The position numbers and the translations under genes were made by a program. Positions 8,919-18,705 of a stretch of DNA of 64,000 nucleotides are shown here, in pieces. The notes under the pieces are model-generated. The model searched no databases. It had not been told where the DNA came from and saw nothing but the letters and a program-made list of their open reading frames with translations. The stretch is from JBDSZL01 sp039925145 (GTDB lineage: Bacteria > Acidobacteriota > Vicinamibacteria > Vicinamibacterales > SCN-69-37). Numbering within the stretch: position 1 is the first letter of the stretch; every line of letters starts with the position of its first letter. The stretch spans positions 1 through 64,000 of the forward strand of contig JBDSZL010000001.1 of the NCBI GenBank assembly GCA_039925145.1, in the 5' to 3' direction.

Positions 8919-9368
8919 ATGCTGCGAGTCTTGATTCGGCTGTTCCTGTTGATCGTGGTCCTGGCCGCTGCGGCAGCCTTTTTCCTGGGCTATCGCTGGA
9001 GTGACTGGCAGCCCGCCCAGGCTCGCACGTCCCCAGGGGCCGCCCGGCCGATTCCCGACCGCACAGCCGACGACGCCCGCGATCGTGCGCGAGCGGCCGG
9101 CGCGGCCATTGGCGAAACGGTGGCCAAGGGCGTCGAGCGCGGCCAGGAAGTCGCGCGTCAGGGCAGCCTCACTGCAAAGGTGGCTCTCAAGATCAAGCTC
9201 GACGACACCCTGAAAGGTAGTGGCATCGACGTCGACACCCATGGCCAGACCGTCACACTCAACGGCACGGTGCTCAACGAAGCGCAACGCCGCCGGGCGC
9301 TGCAGCTTGCCCGTGAAACCGAAGGCGTCACCGACGCGATCGACCGCCTGTCGGTGAAACGCCGGTGA
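8919..9368 (+). CDS. Membrane-anchored BON domain protein
   Basis: The 149-residue protein has one N-terminal transmembrane helix (residues about 4-25, LIRLFLLIVVLAAAAAFFLG). A linker with helical, Ala/Arg-rich character follows, then a BON domain from about 88 (VALKIKLDDTLKGSGIDVDT, VTLNGTVLNEAQRRRALQLA, GVTDAIDRLSV). BON domains bind phospholipids or stabilise envelopes, as in OsmY. The protein is probably tethered to the inner membrane with the domain in the periplasm. It overlaps the converging MmcQ-like gene by 41 bp at the 3' ends. Its precise role is unknown. Confidence 0.8.
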   Translation: MLRVLIRLFLLIVVLAAAAAFFLGYRWSDWQPAQARTSPGAARPIPDRTADDARDRARAAGAAIGETVAKGVERGQEVARQGSLTAKVALKIKLDDTLKGSGIDVDTHGQTVTLNGTVLNEAQRRRALQLARETEGVTDAIDRLSVKRR

Positions 9369-9723
9369 CCCTTCCTGGGTGGGTCCCGCCCCCGCGCGAC
9401 GCGGACGCATTCTTCTTTACGCGAAGCTGCCATGCTGCCTGCAGCGCACCCATCAGCTGATCGCGATTCGCCCTGGCGAGACGAATGTGTGTCGCGCCCA
9501 TCCTCCCCCAGCCGCCAGCCACCGGCACGAACAGGTCCGGCGCCTCGGTGACGAAGTCCGCCTGAACCTCAGGCGTGAGCATCAAGTCTCCAAAGCCCTC
9601 CTTGACCGAGGCCAGCGTGGCGAAAATGCGTCCACCCACGCGGAAGTCGACCGCGCCCATGTGCGCCCCCTCTTCGGCACCCTCGAAGCCCAACGCGATT
9701 CGCTTGAAGTCAGATGCCGTCAT
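9328..9723 (-). CDS. MmcQ/YjbR family protein
   Basis: The protein has 131 residues from the ATG at 9723 (MTASDFKRIALGF); the upstream in-frame start at 9774 lacks family similarity. It shows the small CyaY-like fold signature of MmcQ/YjbR proteins: FEGAEEGAHMGAVDFRVGGRIFATL, then a GWGRMGATHIRLARANRD segment near the C terminus. These proteins are thought to bind DNA or nucleotides, but the function is not established. The C-terminal about 20 residues are basic and lie in the overlap with the BON gene on the other strand, so the end may be an extension. Confidence 0.75.
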   Translation of the reverse strand: MTASDFKRIALGFEGAEEGAHMGAVDFRVGGRIFATLASVKEGFGDLMLTPEVQADFVTEAPDLFVPVAGGWGRMGATHIRLARANRDQLMGALQAAWQLRVKKNASASRGGGTHPGRVTGVSPTGGRSRR

Positions 9724-9876
9724 ACGCGACCAGCGTAATTCATCGGCAATCCGATCGCGGCAGCCAACGTCCAATCATCCGGCCACCGTCGCGGTTTGAG
9801 CCGCACTTCGCGCACATCCGGGATACACTCCCCGCTCCCCCGCACGTCCGAGTCCTAGAAGCCCCGAGAGGAACCC

Positions 9877-11640
9877 ATGCCTACATTTCTACCGATCCCG
9901 CCTCGGCTAAATATCTCCAAGAACGTGCAGGTTACCTATAGCGGCAACATCAACCAGGCGCGCAGCGAATCCGTGGTGTCTATTAACCCCACGGACGGTC
10001 AGAACCTGATCGCGGCCTCCAAACGCTTCCGGAACATCCGGACCTACGACTTCATCGTCGAGCCGTCCGCCTCGTTCGATGGCGGCAAGACCTGGACACC
10101 GACGCCGCTCGCCCTGCACAGGGATTGGGGCGTGAATCCCGGCATGTCCGACCCGACGATTGCCTGGGACGGCCAGGGCTGGGCCTACCTCTTCGTCGGT
10201 CCACATTGGAAGAGCAACAACCCCGCCGACGCGGTCGGCAGCCCCGCCATCGGCATCGGCGTGTGGGTATACATCTCGAAGGACGGCGGCAAGTCTTGGG
10301 GACCTCCGATTCCCGTCAGCAGCAACCGCGACGACGACAAGCAGTGGGCGGCGAGCGACACGGGGGCCGGCAGCCCACATTACGGCAATGTCTACGTGGC
10401 CTGGGGCGCGGAGACGCCGCTCCACTTCGCTCGTAGTCACAATCCAGGCAACACCTGGACCGGCCCGGGCGGTCAGACGCCAGCACAGAGCTCTCTCGCC
10501 GCCAAGACATTCGGGCCAGAAGTCTCGGTCGGTCCCGACGGTACCGTCTACATCTTCTGGCACAAGGACGGTTCCAATTCGATTGAGCTCGTCACCTCAC
10601 ACGACGGCGGCCAGAGTTTTACGGCGGCACGCACCGTGGTCACCGGCATGACGAGCATTCGTGGGCACGCGCCGTCCACGGGTGGCTGGCCGCACTTTCC
10701 CGGAGGCACCTTTCGCGTGATCACGCTCGTCACCGCATGCGTGGTCGGGGCAAAGACACTCATGGTGGCGTGGGCCGATTATCGCGATGACGTGGCGCGG
10801 ATCTACTTCAGGCGATCGACCGATGGCGGCAACACATGGGACGGACCCGCGAGCGGGCAGCCACTCGTTGGCGGGGCCATCGCGTCCGACTCGGCCGCGC
10901 AGGAATTCCACCCGCAGATTCTCGCCCTGCCCAACGGCACCGTTGGATGTGCCTTCTACGAATTCGGCTATCGGCTCAGCGACGTGCTGACACCGGGGCT
11001 GGGCAATCACCTTCGGTACGTCATCGATGTCGTCCTGGTCGCATCGCTCGATGGCGGGGTCACATTCACGCTGCGCGAATCAGTGAGCGTGAAGCCTTGG
11101 AACCCAAGAACGGGCGCGCCCTGGGCTCACGGCGATCCCAACGTGACGTTCATCGGCGAGTACTTTGGGTTCGATGCCGACAGCAATGGGTTCCGCATCG
11201 TGTGGACAGACACGAGAACCGGCATGCAGGAGCTCTTCAGCGCGAAGGCCTATGTGCAGACATCGGTGACCGAGTGGGAGGATCCGTTCGACACGGACAC
11301 GGTGTTCATTCCGCTGCATGGCAGCGGTGGCGGCGTCCTGTTCAACCGGAAGACAGGTAAGGTGGTTCCCGTTCCGTATCCGGAGCTCGACCAGGCAGCT
11401 GGAATGCAGACGCGCGGGAATCCGATTCGCGACGTCGACGTCCAGAAAATCGACAGGCTGCTCGACGCGTTTGCGCTGATCGAAGGCGTGTCTACGAGGG
11501 CCGCGCACGCCGTCAAAGGCACCATCATGGAGAGCATCGGGACCATCGCAGCCGAGGCGATCGGTCAGACGTCGTCCGGCGAGCAGCTCGGCGACGCGGT
11601 GGCCGGGCTCGACGACGAGATTGGTGAGGAGCCCGCCTGA
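9877..11640 (+). CDS. Sialidase-like beta-propeller protein with Asp boxes
   Basis: The 587-residue protein carries five Asp-box/BNR motifs of the form SxDGGxTW at about residues 66, 133, 240, 313 and 389 (SFDGGKTW, SKDGGKSW, SHDGGQSF, STDGGNTW, SLDGGVTF). These mark the turns of a six-bladed propeller. Such folds occur in exo-alpha-sialidases but also in many non-catalytic secreted proteins. No signal peptide or clear FRIP motif is visible, so neuraminidase activity should not be assumed. The C-terminal 100 residues after the propeller are helical and acidic with no recognised domain. Confidence 0.75.
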   Translation: MPTFLPIPPRLNISKNVQVTYSGNINQARSESVVSINPTDGQNLIAASKRFRNIRTYDFIVEPSASFDGGKTWTPTPLALHRDWGVNPGMSDPTIAWDGQGWAYLFVGPHWKSNNPADAVGSPAIGIGVWVYISKDGGKSWGPPIPVSSNRDDDKQWAASDTGAGSPHYGNVYVAWGAETPLHFARSHNPGNTWTGPGGQTPAQSSLAAKTFGPEVSVGPDGTVYIFWHKDGSNSIELVTSHDGGQSFTAARTVVTGMTSIRGHAPSTGGWPHFPGGTFRVITLVTACVVGAKTLMVAWADYRDDVARIYFRRSTDGGNTWDGPASGQPLVGGAIASDSAAQEFHPQILALPNGTVGCAFYEFGYRLSDVLTPGLGNHLRYVIDVVLVASLDGGVTFTLRESVSVKPWNPRTGAPWAHGDPNVTFIGEYFGFDADSNGFRIVWTDTRTGMQELFSAKAYVQTSVTEWEDPFDTDTVFIPLHGSGGGVLFNRKTGKVVPVPYPELDQAAGMQTRGNPIRDVDVQKIDRLLDAFALIEGVSTRAAHAVKGTIMESIGTIAAEAIGQTSSGEQLGDAVAGLDDEIGEEPA

Positions 11641-11689
11641 GTTCGGAAGAGTCCTACAATGCTCACGCCGTCTCTGTTCAGGAGTTGCC

Positions 11690-12208
11690 ATGACCAGGTC
11701 CTTCCGCTCGCTCGGATTCTCTCTCCTCGCGCTGTCACTCACCGCGGTCGTTCTCGCGCAGACACCGGTGAAACCCGCACTCGACCTTCGGATGGGGCTG
11801 TGGGAAGTCACGACCGTCACGACCTTGGGCGGCGCCTCGTCGGCGGTCGACTCGAGCAAGATGACGCCCGAACAACGCGCCGCCATGGCGGGCGCACTGG
11901 GGTCGCGCACCTCGGTGAGCAAGACATGCATGACGACCGAGAAGCTCACGACACAACTGGCCCCGACCCAGATGCCGGGAACGACCTGCACCCAGGCCGT
12001 CAAGACCAACACCCGCACGCTCCTCGAGAACACGATGACGTGCACCGGTCAGCGCGCGTCCACATCGGTTTCGCGCACCGAAGCACCGTCGTCCACGAGC
12101 TTCAAAGGCAGTGTCACGTCCAATACCAGCACGCGTGGCCGGGATATGGCGGTCACGTTGAGCCTGACAGGCAAGTGGCTTGGTGCTGATTGCGGCGACG
12201 TGAAGTAG
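11690..12208 (+). CDS. DUF3617 domain protein, secreted
   Basis: The protein has 172 residues from the ATG at 11690, which gives a good signal peptide (RSLGFSLLALSLTAVVLAQ). The mature part follows the DUF3617 pattern: LRMGLWEVTTVT at the start, then a cysteine-containing segment (SKTCMTTEKL), a second cysteine (TTCTQAVKT), and TMTCTGQ. The family is small, periplasmic and of unknown function, common in Acidobacteriota and Proteobacteria. It ends 4 bp before the converging addA stop codon. Confidence 0.78.
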   Translation: MTRSFRSLGFSLLALSLTAVVLAQTPVKPALDLRMGLWEVTTVTTLGGASSAVDSSKMTPEQRAAMAGALGSRTSVSKTCMTTEKLTTQLAPTQMPGTTCTQAVKTNTRTLLENTMTCTGQRASTSVSRTEAPSSTSFKGSVTSNTSTRGRDMAVTLSLTGKWLGADCGDVK

Positions 12209-12212
12209 CGCG

Positions 12213-15200
12213 TCAATCGCGCGCGGGCACCACGGTCGTCGTGACGACTGCTCTTGTCACACGCTCCCACGCGTCCGAGTACGCCTTCACCTGCGCGTCG
12301 TATGTGGCGCTCGCGGCGGTCGCCGCGGTGTCGACGTCTGTCTTGTAGTCGACGATGCGCCATTCGTCGCCGGTGCGGTAGGCCAGGTCGATTGTCCCCG
12401 AGACCACGACTGGTGGCTGACCGCGATCGGCACGAGCGACGGCAAACGGAATTTCCTCGTGACGCTCGACCGCGACCCGCGCGGCTGCCAGGGCGTCCGA
12501 TGCACAAACCGCCTGCGCGGTGGCCACCGCCTGGTCGATGACGGTCCGCAACGGGGGCTCATCGACGATCAGCCACAGCGCAAGCCGCCGCAGATCGTCG
12601 GTCGTAGCGTGGGGATAGCGCATGGCGTGCTCGAGCAGGCCGTGCACTAGCGTGCCCCAGGCCTGCCCCGCGTCTGCGCGATGGCTGGGCGTGTTCGGCA
12701 CGACAGTGCGCGTTGGATCGTCCTCGTCCGCGACGTCGATCGTGAATTTGGGCAGCCGCTTGATCTCAGACGTCACGGAGGTGGCCTGCCACGATGGATG
12801 CCGAGCGTTCGTGTGCGCCGCCTCGCTCGCCGCGAGCGCCACATCGGCGGCCGTGCGGCTGAGGTCGACGGTATCCGCCACAGGCGCAGTGACTGCGGCC
12901 GGCACCGCGAGTTTGGGCGCGGTGGCAAGATGTTTCGTCAACGTCGGCCACGCCGGCTTGTACTTCCCCGATGGCGGACACACCCCCACGACGAGCAGGT
13001 CTTTCGCCCGTGTGGCCGCGACATACATCAGCCGCTCCAACTCGGCATCCAGAAAGAGCCCCTCGGCCGCCGCATGATCGGCCCACCCTGGCGGCTCGGC
13101 CAGCACTTTCTTTCCGAAACTCTCGGTCTCCTCGACAATCTGAAAGTAGCCCCGCGCGTCGGCGCCATCACGCACGATGCGGATGTCTGCCGTCGACGGG
13201 TATCCGCCATGCGGATCGACCAGAAACACGACATCGGCTTCGAGGCCCTTCGCCTTGTGAACATTCATCAGCCGCACAACGTCGTGGCGGCCGGGTTCGA
13301 GGGGCAAGGAGTCCACTTCGGTCGATTCCTTTACGCCCTCGTCGTCGAGCCCCGACCACGCGGCCAGCGCCTCGGCCGCTTCTGCGATCGTGAAGCCCGT
13401 CTCGACGACGGCCCGCACACGGTCGACGGCGTGGAGCAAGTCGCCGGCCTCCACGCCACCTCGAGAAGTGGCGGCGAGCGCGAGGTATCCCGAGTCTGCG
13501 AGGATGCGCTCCAGGGCCGCGCCGGCCGGCAGCATGCGCGTCCACCCGTGCCACGTGCGCAGTTGTTCGAGGGCGGCGGCGACGGCCATCGCGTCGTCGG
13601 CAGGGGGCGCCGTACGATCGGGCGTCGTGCAGAAAAGATTGAAGTAGCCGCCCGCCTGCCGGAAGTCGAAGAGCGCGCGATCGCTCAGACCAAAGAGCCG
13701 GCCGCGGAGGACGCCCACGAGCGCCACCGCATCCTGAGGGTCGGCGAGCGCGATGAGCAGCAGGGCCAGTTCACGGACTTCGTCAGAGTTATCGAACGCG
13801 CCCGCGCCCGTCACCTCAATCGGGACGTGCAGCACCTCGAGCGCTGCCGCATAGGGGCGCAGGCCCTTCTTCTTGCGCGTCAGAATCAGAAAATCGCCGA
13901 AGGCACGCCGGCCCGCGTCCACCTCTCCACGGATGTACCGAGCGACGCGGTCGGCTTCTTCGGTTGAAACACGGCGGGGATCGCCGACATCGGCGAGATC
14001 GAGGACTGCGATGGCGGGTGCCGCAGCCGCTTCGCGCGCGGGCTCGAGCGGGGCGAACATCGGCGACTGCGGCGTGGGCTCGGCCGGGAACACTCCGGCA
14101 AAGACGGTGTTGGCCCACTCACACAGACCGGACACAGAACGAAAGTTGGCCGTGAGCCTGACAATCCCCTCGCCCTCCGCACCACGGAGGCGTTCTCGCA
14201 CATCGTTGTAGATCTCGATGTCCGCACGGCGGAACCGATAGATGGACTGCTTCGGATCCCCGACGACAAAGAGAGCGCCAGGACGTAGCGCCACGGTGCG
14301 CCAGTCCTTCTGGTCCGATTCGACCTGACCGCTCGCGGCCGATGCGCGCGTTTCATCGGCAGCCAGCAGGAACATGATCTCGGCCTGCACGGGGTCGGTG
14401 TCCTGAAATTCGTCGACAAGCAGCCACCGATACTTCTGCTGCAGGGCGTGCCGCACCTCGGGGTTCGATCGCAGCACAGCCGCGGTGGTGAGCAGCAGAT
14501 CGTTGAAGCTGAGCACGTTGCGCCGCCGACGTTCATCGCGCGCCGCATCCCGGCCCTTGATGAGCAGCGCGATACACCGTCCGTAAAGGTACTGGCGCCA
14601 CGCCGTGAGAAACGGCAGGACTGTTGTGTCTCGAAACTCGCCGTGCAGGTCGCTGGCGCGTTTGCCGACACCCCTCTCCCAATACATCTGCACGACCGCA
14701 GGCTTTGATTGCCAGATCTTCAGAAGTTCCGCCAGGAGCGGCAAGTCGTGACGCCCGCCCTGATGCGCGCGCCAGAGTCGCTGGAAACGGGCACAGCGCT
14801 CCTGCGTTTTACACGTTGACGCGGCGTCGACCGTGGTCGGCAGCATCGCATGCAGGGTTTGCCAGAAATGTGCGGTGGCCGCCCACACCGGGCCAGCGTC
14901 AGGCATCGGCACGTGGCCCGCGGGAAACGTGACGTCTTCGTAGACGCACACCGTTTCGAATGCCCGGTCGAGCTGCTTTGCAGTCATCCCGGCATCGAGC
15001 AGTTCCATCACGTCTGGATCGCCGATTGCCCGCGCCTGCGATCGATAGTCTCGCCAGCTGCGCTGCCGCAGCAGCGCCTCTTCGGCATCGTCCAGCTCGG
15101 TGAAGCCAGGCGCAACACCGGCCTCGATAGGCCGCTCGCGCAGGAGCCGCGCGCAGAACGCGTGGATGGTGCCCGCGAAGAACCGCTCCAGATTGCCGAG

Positions 15201-15581
15201 GGCATGTTCGATGCGCGTGAGACGAGCCGGATCGGTCGTTCGCTCGCGCTCGGACTCGAGCGCCGCCTGAAAGCGCCCGCGCAATTCGGCCGCCGCCTTT
15301 CGCGTGAACGTGACAGCCGCCATGCATTCCAGTTCGTACGCCCCGGTGGCCACGCCGGCCGCCATCCGCTCGGCGAGCTTCTGCGTCTTGCCCGATCCGG
15401 CGCCTGCTTCGACCAGGAGATTGGTGCGAAGATCCGCGACGATGCGATCGCGAGCCGGCTGATCGTGGAGTTGCACGGCGGCGAGCAGATCCTGCTGGGT
15501 GGCGCCCGCCTCTCCGATCGAAATCGATCTGACGCGCGGCGGGGTATCCGATGGACGCAGCGGGCCTGTGCCCTTACTCAT
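12213..15581 (-). CDS. addA: AddA-type helicase-nuclease subunit
   Basis: The 1122-residue protein starts at the ATG at 15581, which overlaps the addB stop codon region by 8 bp. It has UvrD-family helicase motifs: Walker A EAGAGSGKT (58-66), Walker B LLVDEFQDTDP, motif III VVGDPKQSIYRFRRAD, motif V VRLMNVHKAKGLEADVVF and motif VI YVAATRAKDLL. The C-terminal RecB-like nuclease follows, with GTLVHGLLEH, then VSGTIDLAYR and VDYKTD giving the catalytic Asp-Asp-Lys. With AddB it resects double-strand breaks for RecA loading. Length and order are typical, and operon coupling is tight. Confidence 0.93.
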   Translation of the reverse strand: MSKGTGPLRPSDTPPRVRSISIGEAGATQQDLLAAVQLHDQPARDRIVADLRTNLLVEAGAGSGKTQKLAERMAAGVATGAYELECMAAVTFTRKAAAELRGRFQAALESERERTTDPARLTRIEHALGNLERFFAGTIHAFCARLLRERPIEAGVAPGFTELDDAEEALLRQRSWRDYRSQARAIGDPDVMELLDAGMTAKQLDRAFETVCVYEDVTFPAGHVPMPDAGPVWAATAHFWQTLHAMLPTTVDAASTCKTQERCARFQRLWRAHQGGRHDLPLLAELLKIWQSKPAVVQMYWERGVGKRASDLHGEFRDTTVLPFLTAWRQYLYGRCIALLIKGRDAARDERRRRNVLSFNDLLLTTAAVLRSNPEVRHALQQKYRWLLVDEFQDTDPVQAEIMFLLAADETRASAASGQVESDQKDWRTVALRPGALFVVGDPKQSIYRFRRADIEIYNDVRERLRGAEGEGIVRLTANFRSVSGLCEWANTVFAGVFPAEPTPQSPMFAPLEPAREAAAAPAIAVLDLADVGDPRRVSTEEADRVARYIRGEVDAGRRAFGDFLILTRKKKGLRPYAAALEVLHVPIEVTGAGAFDNSDEVRELALLLIALADPQDAVALVGVLRGRLFGLSDRALFDFRQAGGYFNLFCTTPDRTAPPADDAMAVAAALEQLRTWHGWTRMLPAGAALERILADSGYLALAATSRGGVEAGDLLHAVDRVRAVVETGFTIAEAAEALAAWSGLDDEGVKESTEVDSLPLEPGRHDVVRLMNVHKAKGLEADVVFLVDPHGGYPSTADIRIVRDGADARGYFQIVEETESFGKKVLAEPPGWADHAAAEGLFLDAELERLMYVAATRAKDLLVVGVCPPSGKYKPAWPTLTKHLATAPKLAVPAAVTAPVADTVDLSRTAADVALAASEAAHTNARHPSWQATSVTSEIKRLPKFTIDVADEDDPTRTVVPNTPSHRADAGQAWGTLVHGLLEHAMRYPHATTDDLRRLALWLIVDEPPLRTVIDQAVATAQAVCASDALAAARVAVERHEEIPFAVARADRGQPPVVVSGTIDLAYRTGDEWRIVDYKTDVDTAATAASATYDAQVKAYSDAWERVTRAVVTTTVVPARD

Positions 15582-18500
15582 GGCTCCCCAGTTGGAGGAA
15601 CGGCCCCAGTTCGGGATCCCCCTGTTTGCCGAGTGCCTTCTGGTGCGCGCGGAGGCCGCACGCGTAGCCGTAGTCGCAGAACCTGCACGCCTCCGCATTC
15701 GCCGCGTGAATGAAGACACCCTTGGAAATGACGCGGCGCAGATCGGCGAGCACCTCCGCGATCTTTGCCCGCGACTGCATGGGGATGTGCTTGCGCTCCT
15801 GACCACCCTTGGCGCTCGGAAAGTAGTACTGGGCGCTCACGACCGTCGGCGTCGGCGTGATGCGTCGCAGCAGTTCCATGGCCGCCAGGCCGTAGAGGGC
15901 GTGCTGCAGCCGCGCTCCACCAGCGAATATCCCCTGCCACGAGTCCTTCCAGTAGCCGCCAGTCTTGTAGTCGATGATCTCGAACCTGGATGGACCGACC
16001 TGGTCGATGCGATCGATGCGCCCCGCAATCCGCAGCTTCAGCCCATCGCCGAGATCGATGAAGACTGGCATCTCCTGCGCCAACGGTTCGTCGTCCTGGT
16101 CGTCTGAGCCGCCGCGGCCGAAGCCGATCTCGAACCCGATGGGCGTGTGCGCCGGGTCGAGCTCGGCCTCCGCGGTGACGAAGATCGCGAGATCGCCGAG
16201 AAACAACTGGGACTCGCGATCGGCGACTTCGGCGCTCGGCGGCGGCATCTCGATGGCGAGGCGCGAGAGCGTGCTTTGGCCTTCCGCCTGCATCCAGTCG
16301 AGATCCTCAGCGACGCTGACGCGCCGCCCGCCGGCCCGACACCGCCGCAACAGGCCGGCGTAAAGGTCGTGGAGCAGTGAGCCACGAAGCAGCGGATCGA
16401 GCCACACGTCTCTGTCGCGCTCGCCGGACTCGATTGCTTCCACGCCGAGTCCTCGGCGCAGAAAGTGGCGGAACGGGCAACTCGCCGCATCCTCGAGCTG
16501 GGTCGGCGATATAACGAGATCGTCGCGGCAGGGATCGAGCTTCGGTCCGGCCGCCGGCACGTGGCCATCGAAGGCAGAGAACGTCGACGCCTCGCGGGCG
16601 GCGGCAGCGCTCTCACCGCCAGCCATGAAGGGATAGCGATCGCAAACCGCAGCCCTGGCCGCGTCGCCCGCCCGCATTGCACCGCGCAGCCACCAACGTG
16701 ACGGGTCGAGCGCGACATCGGACGCCGCGGGCACGCACGACTTCGGGGCGCCCAGCGCGGCGTGCAGTTCCTGATATGTGGCGGTGGGACGACCCGTGGC
16801 GACACGCCAGGCGTGCAGCATCAGCCAGGACGCGTACGTCTGTCGATACTGTCGCACGTCGCGCGACGAGTAGCTGAACGAGACCGCTGTGTCGGGTGCG
16901 GCGATGATCGCCGCAACTCGTCGAAGACCGGCCGCGACGGCTTCGTCCGTGCGGGTGGTCGACTGCTTCAACTCGGCGCCGATCGCGGCGCGCTCGCGAT
17001 CGAGCAGGATGGGATCCTCGAACGGAGCGGGAAACACTCGCCCCTCTTCCAGTCCGACGATGAACGTGAGTGGGCGTCCGGCGTAGCCGGCGGTATCGAG
17101 CGAAGACACATGGAGGTGACCGGGGCGCGGGCGATCGGAGCCGACGGCCAGGTCGGCGACGCGCCCCGCGATGAAACGAAGCGCCTGGTCGAGCGGACAG
17201 CGGAAGTCGCCGAGTGCCGCCAGCTGATCGAGCGACGCGATGAGCGCTGCGGCCGCCAGGTGATCGAGCGCGCTCGCCGTGGCCGCACAGCTGTCGACGA
17301 AGCCCCGCGCGCACGCGACCACGTCGGCGAGCGCCACGGTCCGTTGAACGGCGTCATTCTGCGGCACCGCCTCGACGAGGGCGGTGATCCACGCGCCCAG
17401 GGCATCGGCTTCGGCGGCGCGCGTCTTCAGACCTTCGCGCTGATCGGACGGCAGGTCGTCGCGCTCAGCGCGGCGACGGGAGGACGCCGAGAGCCGCGCG
17501 AAGGCGAGCCGATATGTCTCGCGGCCCCAAGCGGCCTGGGCCCTGACGAGCAGGCGCGCGGCGCGGGCTGACGAGACCGCGAGCGCGGCGCCTGGGCGGA
17601 TGTCGCCAGACTGGAGCATGCGACGCAGCCGCCCGGCGGCGAAGTCGTCATCGATCCAGTCGGCCAACGACAGCAGCGCGCGTCCCGGTCGCGTCATCGC
17701 GACCGGGACGCCGTGCGCGACAGTGACGGGCCAGTCGTGGCGAATGGCCTTTTCCCAGATCAGGGTCGCGTAGGACGGGGTGGCGCAGACGATCTCCGCC
17801 TCGTCCAACCGACGGCCGGAGGCGAGGATCCGGCGAAAGACCTCCTCGATCTCCGCCTCTGCCCCGCCCGCCTGAAAGAACGAACACGAGGAGGAGACCG
17901 GGTCTCTTAAGAGACCCGGTCTTCTGGGAGCATCCTGACCCGACCGATCAGTGAAATTGGGCTGATTGTGCGTGGACGCACCTCGGGAGACCGGGTCTCT
18001 TAAGAGACCCGGTCTCCTCGATGCCGGCAGGATCGTGGCGAGGAGGCGGCGTTCGAGGGGGGCCCAAAGGACGTCGGGCACCTCGGTCCAACAATCGTGG
18101 GCCTGGATCGGACACCAGTCCGGATGGGCCAGCGCCTCGGTGTAGACGGTCGCCCGGTCGCCGCGGCGGTGTTCGATGAGGAACTGCTCGTAGGCTTGCG
18201 CCAGCGCGACCAGCTCGGTGTGCTTGTCCCTCGACACGAACGCCTCGGCCGGCAGGTCTGCGGAGCTGAGACCTGCCATCCGAATCTCACGCAGCATCGA
18301 CCAGAGGGCCGACGCGAGCTGAGGTTGGGTGGCGAGCGGCCGGAAGTACCCGCCGTCCTCGGGCAACTGCAAGAGCAGTCGCATCACGAGGGCGGGCCCC
18401 AAGCCCTCCTCGGATGGGTCGATCCCTCGCTCCACGAGAAACGGTGCGCCCATGCGCAACGCGATATCCAGCGGCGTGACGAACCGCAGGTTCACCCACC

Positions 18501-18630
18501 CGCCGCCCTCACGTGCGAGGCGGTCGCCAATCGTGCGCCCCAGCGATCGCGTGGGGACGAACACCCATTTCGCGCGGGTCGGATAATCGCGGCAGAGGCC
18601 CTTCAGCTGGTCGATGAATGGATCGTGCAT
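15574..18630 (-). CDS. addB: AddB-type nuclease/recombination subunit with in-frame repeat insertion
   Basis: The 1018-residue protein is the partner of AddA. The C-terminal half has the PD-(D/E)XK nuclease (GSLLHDLYAG, IAGRIDRIDQ, EIIDYKTGGYW). An iron-sulfur cluster is expected from ASCPFRHFL upstream plus CRFCDYGYAC at 982-991. The helicase-like N-terminal half is divergent, as in other AddB/RexB proteins. Residues about 205-246 are foreign-looking: they contain RRPGLLRDPVS twice and correspond to a DNA segment with two 30-bp palindromes. The frame stays open through it. Neighbouring sequence on both sides reads as ordinary AddB, so the insertion is probably tolerated in a surface loop. 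Confidence 0.9.
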   Translation of the reverse strand: MHDPFIDQLKGLCRDYPTRAKWVFVPTRSLGRTIGDRLAREGGGWVNLRFVTPLDIALRMGAPFLVERGIDPSEEGLGPALVMRLLLQLPEDGGYFRPLATQPQLASALWSMLREIRMAGLSSADLPAEAFVSRDKHTELVALAQAYEQFLIEHRRGDRATVYTEALAHPDWCPIQAHDCWTEVPDVLWAPLERRLLATILPASRRPGLLRDPVSRGASTHNQPNFTDRSGQDAPRRPGLLRDPVSSSCSFFQAGGAEAEIEEVFRRILASGRRLDEAEIVCATPSYATLIWEKAIRHDWPVTVAHGVPVAMTRPGRALLSLADWIDDDFAAGRLRRMLQSGDIRPGAALAVSSARAARLLVRAQAAWGRETYRLAFARLSASSRRRAERDDLPSDQREGLKTRAAEADALGAWITALVEAVPQNDAVQRTVALADVVACARGFVDSCAATASALDHLAAAALIASLDQLAALGDFRCPLDQALRFIAGRVADLAVGSDRPRPGHLHVSSLDTAGYAGRPLTFIVGLEEGRVFPAPFEDPILLDRERAAIGAELKQSTTRTDEAVAAGLRRVAAIIAAPDTAVSFSYSSRDVRQYRQTYASWLMLHAWRVATGRPTATYQELHAALGAPKSCVPAASDVALDPSRWWLRGAMRAGDAARAAVCDRYPFMAGGESAAAAREASTFSAFDGHVPAAGPKLDPCRDDLVISPTQLEDAASCPFRHFLRRGLGVEAIESGERDRDVWLDPLLRGSLLHDLYAGLLRRCRAGGRRVSVAEDLDWMQAEGQSTLSRLAIEMPPPSAEVADRESQLFLGDLAIFVTAEAELDPAHTPIGFEIGFGRGGSDDQDDEPLAQEMPVFIDLGDGLKLRIAGRIDRIDQVGPSRFEIIDYKTGGYWKDSWQGIFAGGARLQHALYGLAAMELLRRITPTPTVVSAQYYFPSAKGGQERKHIPMQSRAKIAEVLADLRRVISKGVFIHAANAEACRFCDYGYACGLRAHQKALGKQGDPELGPFLQLGSHE
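17894..18016. repeat. Pair of 30-bp palindromes forming a 123-bp element inside addB
   Basis: A 30-bp palindrome whose half site reads GAGACCGGGTCTCTT occurs at 17894-17923 (one mismatch at the last base) and at 17987-18016 (perfect). The palindromes enclose 63 bp of unique sequence. Start to end is 123 bp, exactly 41 codons, and no reading frame of addB is lost. The arms could form strong hairpins in RNA or single-stranded DNA. The layout resembles in-gene palindromic elements such as those of Rickettsia, but the sequence is not one I recognise. Confidence 0.85.
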
Positions 18631-18705
18631 TAGTGGTGCAAGGACAGTATCGCCGTGCGGTGTGACAGTGCGGGTCCCTCGGTCGCGCCACGCGGCCGGG
18701 GCGGA

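Noticed and set aside
9877..11640. Naming the Asp-box protein a sialidase
   Set aside because: Asp boxes alone do not show catalysis; no signal peptide, FRIP motif or arginine triad could be identified.
12681..13967. 428-residue plus-strand frame opposite addA
   Set aside because: It is Arg/Gly/His-rich without a domain and lies wholly under helicase motifs on the other strand.
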